DNA of 64,000 nucleotides from Cryptomeria japonica. Lineage: Eukaryota > Streptophyta > Pinopsida > Cupressales > Cupressaceae. This document shows positions 56,251 through 64,000 of this stretch, one piece after another. The position numbers and the translations under genes were made by a program. How positions within the stretch are numbered: position 1 is the first letter of the stretch; every line of letters begins with the position of its first letter. The notes below the pieces were generated by a model. That model did not search any database, was not told the origin of the DNA, and saw nothing but the letters and a program-made list of their open reading frames with translations. The stretch is taken from NCBI RefSeq assembly GCF_030272615.1, contig NC_081409.1:527680291-527744290 (forward strand), written 5' to 3'.

Positions 56251-58037
56251 AGATGGAGAGTATGACTACTTTGCTGTGGGTTGGAAACCCGTTTTGTTGA
56301 TTTCTAGAGATTTGGGAGTGCTTCCACTGCCATCCTTTTCACCATTAGATAGGGCCTCTTTCAGCCGGTTCTTTTTCTCAGGAATACTTAGAAGGTCCCA
56401 CAAAGAGACATGAGTTGGATCTTTCTTCAGTTGTTCCACCACGTCTACTATTTGGGGTGTGGGAATGTTCAGCTCCTTTGTCTTATAGGGGATGAACTCT
56501 TTTCTCGGATAGGTAGAACTGATGACCGCTTGTTCAGGAGACTTGTTTGTAGGTGTTCCTTTTGGAACACTAACATTCTCCTTTGTGAAATGCCTTTTAG
56601 AGCAGAGGTTATACTTTGATTGCATGAAGGGGGCTCCATCTTTTGAAGTGGGTGTGTTGTTGGTGAGCACAACATCCTCATCCTCCATCTATGAGAAAAG
56701 TGCATGATCTGGGGTGATCTCTGCTTCTTGCTGCATTGACATTCCTTGCATTTGAGCGACAAAAGCTACATTATCCATACTCGTAGATGTATACATAGAT
56801 TTGTCTGACATCACTCCTAGACTTCTTTGTTCTACAACCTTCTGCTGCAAGTTCCCTCTTGGGCAATTTCTCGGGGCATGAGCATTATTACACGGAAAGC
56901 ACTAGGAATTGGTATCATCCGTCAGGTTATTTTGCCCCATGATCAACTCTTTACCAGTGGCTAGATAGATAGTTTGCAATGGATTTGGGACAGGAACTAT
57001 CTGGCCATTTAGCTGGGAAGGTTTGTCAGTATGGTGATTTGTATGCATGTTATGTTGGTATGGAGGTCGATTCCCTTGGAAACTTTGCTGGAAAGGAGGC
57101 TTGCAGGTGAGACTTGGGCTCTCTTTAGATTGACAATCTCATTGGAGAAGGATCTCAGGAGGTTCTTCATATCATTGACCTCAGCAGCCAAAGAGGATGG
57201 CGAGGGATCATGATATGAATATATAGACTATGGAGCAGATGTAATGGGAACGGCTTCCTCTAAGATTTGAGGAGATATCTCAGGAAAAATCGACATGATT
57301 GGCCGAGGAGCTAGCTTCCTGACATCAATTAGGTTTTTTTCCGCTTGGACCGCTATGTCAAATGCTTGCGGGAGCGTGTTGCCTCCCAGGGACTGGATCA
57401 TCACTGATATGTTGGAATTGAAATCTTTTAAGTAGAATACGAAAGTCATATCCATTGGGGGGAGAGTAGACAAAGGTACCCTCTACCAGGTCCACTGAAA
57501 CCTTAGATTAAAATAAGCTAGTGCTTCTTGAGGGGCCAACTTTATTGTGATCAATTGATGCATCAAAGATGATCTGTCTGCCTTATCGGAGAATCTTTGA
57601 AAAAAATGGTCTCCAAGTTGATCCAAATCTCCTATAGTGTTAGGGCCCAATGATATGAACCAATCCAAAGCTCTTCCTTTGAAAGAAGCTATGAGCAATC
57701 TTAAGGCCACGTTCTATTTAGTAATCATGTGGATAGTGCAGATAGTGGCTACATCTTGTAAATACTCCCCAAGATTTTTATGACATTCTCCGGTGAACTT
57801 GGGAATGACTTTTACTGCGGCTGTAGGGATAGCTCCCCAAACCATGTGTGGAGTTGGGGGAATGAGAGGGCTCCCATTATCCTAGGTCATGAAATTTTTT
57901 TGGGGGATGTGTACCATTATTGCGCGGGTGTGCAAGAAAAGTGGGAAAGATTTGTGAGGATGGAGATGTGGTTGAATGAATGGTCACCAGAGGTGGCAGG
58001 AGAAGGTGGGGATTTAAAGCTGTCTAACTCCTGGTGA
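56251..58037 (-). pseudogene. Gypsy-2 gag with CCHC knuckle
   Basis: The minus strand shows PKFTGECHKNLGEYLQDVAT, a stop, LLIASFKGRALDWFISLGP (Retrotrans_gag motif), DQLGDHFFQRFSDKADRSSL, and a helical continuation to about 57228. After a linker a zinc knuckle CFPCNNAHAPRNC lies at about 56866-56910, with all four ligands. A long charged linker (56762-56266) leads to protease. Stops are frequent. The start lies near 58037 and is not fixed. Confidence 0.85.
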
Positions 58038-58112
58038 CAAGCCTATGACTCATAAAATAGCTCAGAATTATATTTAAACTTGAAGTCCCACCGGGCATGC
58101 TAGAAAAAGAAC
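58038..58112 (-). promoter_or_regulatory. Gypsy-2 leader and primer-site region
   Basis: On the minus strand the LTR is followed by GTTCTTTTTCTAGCATGCCC and then GGTGGGAC. The word GCATGCCCGGTGGGAC recurs as GCACGCTCGGTGGGAC in the leader of Gypsy-3. I cannot name the primer tRNA. Confidence 0.6.
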
Positions 58113-59181
58113 TGTTGACTCTAAATTTTACTTTGGGAAACAAACAACCTTATGGGAAATTCAGTGATGGGGGACCTACTACATGGGATTCACTGAATAA
58201 CCTCCAGATTGAGAAGCTGACTCTTCCTTGGGGGGCTGGAAAAGGGAAAAGAAGGAAACTTAAAATAAAATGACCTATGCTATTGAGGTGATGCGCCCGA
58301 ATATTTCATAAAAAGCAGATAGCATATAAAACCAGGAAACACATGGTTTTAAAGCCCATTCAACAATCTACATGCCTGGATAGAACAAAAATTAGGATAC
58401 AATTAAGATTCCTTTGAAAAATATAAAGAAACATATATCATGCATCCACCAGATAATAAGTGCAGAACATAATTTAATCGACAGAGTATTAGATAGATAT
58501 TTCTGAAGTCATCAAGCATACAGGAAAACACACAAAATCCTATTTAAGCATCCAAAAAGAGGTAATCATGAAGGCCACCAGCACAATCTTGATTTACCTT
58601 CCTCTTGAGAAAACTATAACAGTTCTAATTCTAAGATCCTTATTTGTTTTTCTTAAAAGTTTTGAACCCCTACAACAGGGAAAAATTAAGCATAAATAGA
58701 GCTCGCGGCTCTGCTAACAACTCCAAAATATGCCAAACATGCATAACTACCCCTAAACAGAAAAACCAAGTCGTGTCACCCTGCGAGGTCACACCCAACA
58801 AAATGGTCCCAAGGCTTTGGTTCTTTCCTATTGCGATGATCTTCATACCAGCCCAAACATAAAAGATTTTGCTAACTACAAAAGAAAACGCGACAAGCAG
58901 GGATGCCTCTTCTAAAAAACTTCTTCAAACAGAAACGCATCCACCCTCTCGAAGGTGCCAGGTGTCCCTTTCCCACTTGAGCTACAAGGTAGGCCCTGAA
59001 AAAAGGCCCAGTGAACAAAACTTCTCCATTTATTGTCATCGTGCTACTTCACTCCTTCAATGCAAAATACGGACCGCTGGGGGTAGCGCCGAGCTGACAA
59101 CTGTCCTGCACACCACACACTGCTGGAAAACTAAGAGGGAAAAGAAGATACTCCACTGCCTCGAGGATTTTAATGTGAATA
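58113..59181 (-). repeat. Gypsy-2 5' LTR
   Basis: 1069 bp matching 31399-32477. Its right end reads GTGAATA where the other copy has GTGAACA, so the terminal CA became TA. It is followed at once by the GTATA duplication. Confidence 0.93.
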
Positions 59182-59186
59182 GTATA

Positions 59187-59387
59187 TATGTGATCTACAG
59201 GAGTCATTTCTAGAAGATTCTCTTCTCTAGAATCGTGTGTTTTTCTTATCTTAGTTTGTATCCAATTCTGGTATCAGTTGTGTGTGCTTTGGTATCAGTG
59301 ACATCAATCATATTAGTTGTATCTCTTGTGTTGCTGAATGTTCATGGAAATTTGTGGCATCTGTATCTTGGAGTTGGGTGTTGTTGT
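59187..59387 (+). repeat. Element B 3' LTR, second part
   Basis: Matches 17294-17490 and 17766-17960 (GTCATTTCTAGAAGATTCTC, then GGTATCAGT words, then CTTGGAGTTGGGTGTTGTT). It shows that the LTR interrupted at 31398 resumes here. It is cut again at 59387 by Gypsy-3. Confidence 0.88.
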
Positions 59388-60340
59388 TGTAGACACCTAA
59401 AATTAATGTTAAATTAATTTAAGCTTGTCAACATAATTAATTGATTTAATTGTGTTATCCTTATCCCTCTTAGTGTTAATTAATTTAATTAATCCTGTCA
59501 CTATTGCCCAATAATTAATTTATCAAATAAATTAATTATTCCCCTATTCTTATAATATCCTTCCAATAATTATTTCCTCTAAACCAACTCAATTAATTAA
59601 TTCTAATTAATTAACCTAATCATGTGATTCCTACAAATCACTTTTTCCTAATCCCACTTAACCTAATTAATCCTTCTAGAATCTCTCATAATCATGCTTA
59701 TCATTATCCTTCAATTTTATATTCTCACTCATGTCACATCAACATTGAGCCTCTCAAAGAAATTCAAATTTCTTTGAATCCCTCAATGCATCCTTATTTG
59801 GGAATTTTTAATTTCTTATTTTGAAATTCAAATTTCTCCCCCCTTTTCCCCAAGGGATTTTATATTCTTGTTTATTTTCTCAAGGCACCCTTGATTCATG
59901 CCTTCTATCTCAAATCAATCTCAACCCTCCATAAGTAAATCAATCTTGTCCCTTCATTGGCCTCTTCCAATCTATAAATTGGATGATCATTTCCTCACAA
60001 AGGATCCACTTCTTCTCATAGCATCCTCATGCTACTCATTTTCTCCTCTCTCTTCTTCCTTCAATCTTCCAATCTAAATGCATCCAAAATCCATCCAAAA
60101 CCCTATCAAGATCCTATCAAATCCAACCTATCTTGTTGTGTACTTGGGGAGCATTCCACACACCCATCAAGGACCAATCCACTCAAGTGAGGAAGGGGTG
60201 CATTCTTCACTTCACCGAAGGTCTAATCCGAAGAAGGCAAGCTATTAGCAAGGTATAAATAGTCATTTTATGTTCATTATGTTTTTTATGTGTTTGAATG
60301 CTTTATTTGAATACTAACCATCTAATCCTTCCTTGCTACG
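59388..60340 (+). repeat. Gypsy-3 5' LTR
   Basis: About 953 bp. Its first half is rich in TTAATTAATT words (59400-59620), then it becomes C/T-rich. The right border is inferred from the TGTAG...CTACG pairing and from the following leader. The 3' LTR is outside the window. Confidence 0.6.
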
Positions 60341-62648
60341 TTTTTTCCCTCTTTATTTTGGCACGCTCGGTGGGACCCACGTCCATGGAATTTGATCATT
60401 TTTGAAAGTTTTTGTGAGTTTTTGCTTGCAGGTGACGGAACAGCACGAGCGACTACTGAACAACATGACCACCACGGGATCAGCGTGAGCGTTGCCTACT
60501 TTGGCGCGTGTGCACACGCTTCAGCATATATGATGGCAGTTTAAATTTTTTTGACCCGCCCTTTTTGCAGGACTGCAGAACAACACGAGCGCCACAAGAA
60601 TAGTGCGTCCGCCTGTAGTGTAATCATATTCCTTCTCCTCTCTTCCCTTCTTCCATCTTCTATTTTTATTAGTTAGTTTTTGCATCTAACCTGAAAACAC
60701 ACTAAAAAGGCTAAAAAACTTGAAAAATAAAAAAAAATTAGTCAGTATTTTGCATCTAACTATCTTTCTTATTTCGGAATTGTCGCTTTAACACGAGCGT
60801 TCGGCGAATAGCACCGATGCTTTGGTAGAATCCCACCCATTTTTGAATTTTTGAAATTTCAAAATTTTGGTTGTGCTAACTTGCTTCAGCGTGACCGCCA
60901 TCAAAATAGTGTGTCCGCCAGTAGGTATATTTTGCATTTATTTCAAATTTGTGTTTCACTAACTTGCTTCAGCGCGAGCGCACATGCTTCAACGCGATCG
61001 TCATCAGAACAACGTGTCCACCTCAGGTATATTTTGCTTTTTTAATTGTTCTGTGTTTTTCATTTTTCCTCTTCAGTGACCCCCTACAGCATGTACGTAG
61101 GTGTTTCAGCACCTGCGCAAGCGCTTCAGCATGGGTGGTTGCAGAACAACACAAGCACTCTACAGAATTTTGTCTACTAATCAGATTTTTGAGTTTTACA
61201 GGTCTTGCCTGAGCAATCAAAGACATAAACAAAACTACTTATTTGATTTTCTGCAGGTTGCCTAGGGAAATCCAACTAAACATTGTGTTTTTCTTAATCT
61301 TTTTATTCTAGGCACCTAGATCTAATTAGGGGTAAAAGAACTCTTTCTTTTTGTGTTTGAGGAAAGTGTAGAGGTAGGAGAGTATGCTCTTGTTTGCATA
61401 GACAATCAAAAATCCTGACCCTTGAACCTTTCTTGTTTTCTTTCACATTTTACCCTTAGCGAGTCTGCCCTTCCAATTTTCTTAAGCATTGGTGAGAGGG
61501 GAATGACCCAAGTGAGTACGGCCGAACTTGGGCATTCTGACTCACTATAATAAATAGGCCTCTTGAGATGAAAGTTTCAGAAGATGAAGCTATTAGAGAG
61601 TTCTCTTATATTGAGCACTTTGGAGGGCCCCTTAAGGTCTCAATCACGCTTGTAAGACTACATCTTGCTTAGTACTTTTTAGGGCTATAGGCCTCAATCG
61701 TGCTTCCATGACTACAAAGAGTAGTCTTTGAACAAAAATCCATATTAAAAACCCTAGGGATAGAAGCCACCTAGTTCACCTTTGAAAGGTGGATAATCTT
61801 TGTGCAAGGGAGATAGTAACTCCCCCAAGTAACTTGTCATATCATGCCCCCATTAGTATTTGGAGTTGGCTAATATGCCATTGGGAATCCATTGCATGAG
61901 ACCCAACAACTATATTCTGATAAGCTATTGGGTGTGTATCTGAGTCGGCAAGCAAAGGTTTCCACCTCATCCAACTTCCTAGGGTAGCACGTTGTGTTTG
62001 GATTCTATATGTGTCATAGTGGCCAACGTGTATTCATTGTTTGATATCTCTTGCCAAGTCCATCATTCCTCCAACCAATCGATCCTCCCTCTTTCCAAAT
62101 TCCATCTTGTCATCATCAAATCTTTAATCCATTTCTATCCATTCAAGTAATTCTCCAATCCTCAATCCACTTTCATCCATCCAAACAATCAACCTTCCTC
62201 AATCAACATTTTTTTCCAAATCATCCATCCGACTTTGGGTAGCCTCCCCATTTATTCTTCCTATTATCTATCCATTCTTCCATAATCATTCTCCCTCTAA
62301 TCCAATCAAATCTCCAAAATTACAATTAATCAAATCAATCCATCTTTCCAATCTGATTATCCAATCCTTCATCAATCAATCATCCAATCCTTTAATCCAA
62401 TCAAATCTAATTCATCATCAATCCCCATCTAAGTCCTAATCTAAAGGCTAAGGTGTAATCCAATCAAATCAAATCCTAATCCAAGGACCAATCCAATCAA
62501 ATCAAGTCCTAATCCAAGGACCAATCTAGTCAAATCAAGTCCAATCCAAATAAAATCCCAAATATAATCAAATCTAATCCATCATCATTAGAAGCCAAGT
62601 CCTAATCCTCATATTCATCCAATTCCCATCAAATCCTTCATTCTCAAC
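60341..62648 (+). other. Gypsy-3 long leader with GC-rich repeated words
   Basis: No gene. Between 60440 and 61180, CG-containing words recur: CAGCACGAGCG (60441), CAGAACAACACGAGCG (60574), AACACGAGCGTTCGGCG (about 60791), CTTCAGCGTGACCG (60885), CTTCAGCGCGAGCGCACATG (about 60967), CAGAACAACACAAGC (61143). From about 62050 the plus strand is nearly free of G. At 62457-62555 a 33-bp unit (AATCCAATCAAATCAA followed by GTCCTAATCCAAGGACC) is repeated about three times. Confidence 0.65.
62457..62555 (+). repeat. 33-bp tandem repeat in Gypsy-3 leader
   Basis: Copies start at 62457, 62490 and 62523. The first two differ at one base and the third is diverged. Confidence 0.85.
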
Positions 62649-63800
62649 ATGGCTACCCAGAATTTCAAAGCTTGGTATGAGAAGATGCTCATGGAAGTTC
62701 ACGAACCACCTCAACCTGCCTACCAAGTCAATCTCATAATCTCTCATCCACCTATCATACCTTCATCCATCCCACCTCAACACATTGCACCTAATCCCAA
62801 TCTGTATCATATCTCTTATCCTTCCTCTACCTTTGACAAGGGAAATCCATCTTATTCCCCATATGTATCTCCATATTATCCCTCATCCACATACATACCT
62901 TCATCTCTCCACCCATCTACAATCCAATCCCCCTCCTTTTGCAACACATTCATTACCTCTACTCCCCATCTAAATTCTTTACTCCATAGTCCTCCAAGCA
63001 TTAATCCTGATTCCTCAATCCATTATCCCAATCCTCCATCTAGTCCCCATCCTCCATCTAATCCCAATCCTCCAAAATCAATATTATCCACATCCTCTAA
63101 GTCCATCATCCACAATCTTATCCAAGACATGCTAGCAGAGGAGACAAAATCCCCACCTTGAAGCAAAGTGGCCAAGTCTCCTCAAGTCCTCCATTTGCCC
63201 CAATCACCTCCACCTCAAAACAAATCTCAATACCACACACTTCATGATACCCCCATTCCTCCATCTACTCATATCAAAGCTTCCATATCCTCCTCCATCA
63301 CACAATCCCCACAACTCCAAACATGCCAAAAGCTTGTTCCAAAGCATGCTAGCATAGAATCCTCTCCATCTCATGATGCGTCCCCCCCACTCCATCTAAT
63401 GATCTCATTCCTTTCATTTCCTCTCATGATCATATGATCCCTACATCCAATCCTCTCCCATAATCACATGATCCTCTTCCATCTCATGATCAAATCATCC
63501 CTCCCACTCTATCTCATGGTACCCTCCCTAGTCAAGATAAAAGTATCCCTTCATCTCCATGTCATAATCCCAATCCATCTAAAGATCCTAATCCTCCTTC
63601 CACATCTTATCCCCCTCAAAATGGACTCGCATCCTGTTTCCAAAATAATAACGGTCCTCAAGATAACACTCAAGATGTTGGAACATCCTCTATTCCTCTT
63701 AAATCCAAAAGTCCTTCATACAAATCAAAATCCCATCATCTCCCATCATCCACATCCATTTTTGGATCCTATATTCCAAAGATAAATCCTCCACTCCTTC
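62649..63800 (+). pseudogene. Gypsy-3 gag-like N-terminal frame, proline/serine-rich
   Basis: The ATG at 62649 starts MATQNFKAWYEKMLMEVHE followed by a long low-complexity Pro/Ser/His/Ile stretch. TGA at 63159-63161 interrupts, but the same frame continues to about 63437 with like composition, and another frame carries on after that. A tryptophan- and methionine-bearing start before a P/S-rich linker suits the N-terminal extension of a Gypsy gag. No capsid or knuckle is reached inside the window. It may also be read as compositionally biased non-coding DNA. Confidence 0.45.
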
Positions 63801-64000
63801 CATCCATTTTGGGTCCTTACATCCCTCCGTCCACCACTCCATCACCTCAAATAACTCCTAAGAAAGATCAACAAAGGAACACATCATTGAATGCCTCCCA
63901 ACACTCTCCTTTCATCATCCCACCATCCACAAAATCCTTAAGTCATTTATCCTCGTACACCCATCCCATTTCTATTGGAACCAATTTGGATGCCCAATCT
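63801..64000 (+). other. Continuation of the C/A/T-rich Gypsy-3 interior
   Basis: The same G-poor composition, cut off by the window end. No independent feature. Confidence 0.5.

Larger units (their letters stand above)
31399..59181 (-). mobile_element. Gypsy-2: large Ty3/Gypsy retrotransposon with extra ORFs, carrying a nested CACTA
   Basis: LTRs at 58113-59181 (5') and 31399-32477 (3') flank the element, with an exact 5-bp duplication GTATA (31394-31398 and 59182-59186) in the 3' LTR of element B. Minus-strand order is gag, CCHC knuckle, protease, RNase H-like domain, RT, RNase H, integrase, then an antisense ORF and a sense ORF before the 3' LTR. Without the CACTA insertion it is about 13.9 kb. 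Size, extra sense and antisense ORFs, and a second RNase H point to the Tat/Ogre side of Gypsy. Heavy stop-codon decay. Confidence 0.9.
17127..59387 (+). mobile_element. Element B: pol-less Copia-related LTR element, heavily interrupted
   Basis: The 5' LTR is 17127-18246 plus 25423-26128 (about 1.83 kb after removing Copia-2). The interior is 26129-31236. The 3' LTR begins at 31237, is interrupted by Gypsy-2 (31399-59181), resumes at 59187 and is interrupted by Gypsy-3 at 59388; its end lies beyond the window. A primer site follows the 5' LTR and a polypurine tract precedes the 3' LTR. I find gag-like coils and zinc knuckles and extra ORFs, but no protease, integrase, RT or RNase H motif. This is the structure of a non-autonomous TR-GAG/LARD-type element. 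The leader, LTR ends and polypurine region resemble those of Copia-1 and Copia-2. Confidence 0.82.
59388..64000 (+). mobile_element. Gypsy-3: LTR retrotransposon, 5' part only
   Basis: Begins TGTAGACACC inside the 3' LTR of element B. The LTR probably runs to 60340 (ending CTACG, one base from the expected CTACA). It is followed by a leader with GGCACGCTCGGTGGGACC, a motif shared with Gypsy-2, and by a proline/serine-rich gag-like frame from 62649. The rest lies outside the window. No RT is visible, so the Gypsy label rests on the leader motif and is moderately sure. Confidence 0.65.

Noticed and set aside
56410-58037. Plus-strand frames at 56410-56619, 56522-56707 and 57780-58037
   Set aside because: Shadows of Gypsy-2 gag and linker, which give family motifs on the minus strand.
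63204-63395. Gly/Trp-rich minus-strand frame
   Set aside because: Antisense of the G-poor Gypsy-3 interior; composition artefact.
1-64000. CRISPR arrays, bacterial operons, ribosome binding sites, rRNA or tRNA genes
   Set aside because: None seen. The repeats are LTRs, microsatellites or minisatellites and the genes are eukaryotic transposon or host pseudogenes. tRNA-like words are primer sites only.

Overview
This window looks like a gene-poor part of a large plant nuclear genome, most likely a gymnosperm (inference: long A+T-rich intergenic DNA, deep retrotransposon nesting, a caulimovirid-like fossil and intron-bearing CACTA transposase remains). I found no intact host gene, no rRNA or tRNA gene, and no bacterial feature. 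Nearly every long reading frame belongs to a decayed transposable element.

Layout. 1-3326 is non-coding, with a foldback array of GGTAGC palindromes (811-966) and a degenerate tandem repeat (about 2270-2900). 3327-6619 is a 5'-truncated LINE with RT, zf-RVT and RNase H remnants and an A-rich tail. 6620-7612 plus 15022-17126 are two halves of a retroelement fossil, probably an endogenous pararetrovirus, split by the complete Copia element Copia-1 (7613-15021, +). At 17127 begins a second host element, here called element B: a Copia-related LTR element with a gag but no recognisable pol. Its 5' LTR is split by the complete Copia-2 (18247-25422, -). Its gag is split by a solo-LTR-like insertion (26455-28200). 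Its 3' LTR starts at 31237, is broken at 31398 by a 27.8-kb block (31399-59181), resumes at 59187, and is broken again at 59388 by Gypsy-3, which runs off the window.

The 27.8-kb block is Gypsy-2 (-), bounded by about 1.07-kb LTRs and an exact 5-bp duplication GTATA. Reading on the minus strand it has gag with a CCHC knuckle, protease, an RNase H-like domain placed before RT, RT, the usual RNase H, integrase, an antisense ORF and a long extra sense ORF ending in a coiled coil. The antisense ORF is split, with frame preserved, by a 13.8-kb CACTA transposon (37706-51542) with recognisable CACTA termini. The CACTA element carries a TNP2-type transposase with an extreme acidic tail, a Transposase_24-like second gene, a SET-domain reading frame, a nearly full-length CWC22 splicing-factor pseudogene and a PPR gene fragment.

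So one lineage of insertions is four levels deep: fossil, element B, Gypsy-2, CACTA with captured genes. Most inactivating changes I could interpret are C-to-T or G-to-A, as expected for long-methylated silent DNA. The most interesting items are the CACTA element with its SET-domain cargo, the protease/RNase H/RT order and extra ORFs of Gypsy-2, and the gag-only element B with leader, LTR-end and polypurine signals shared with both Copia elements.
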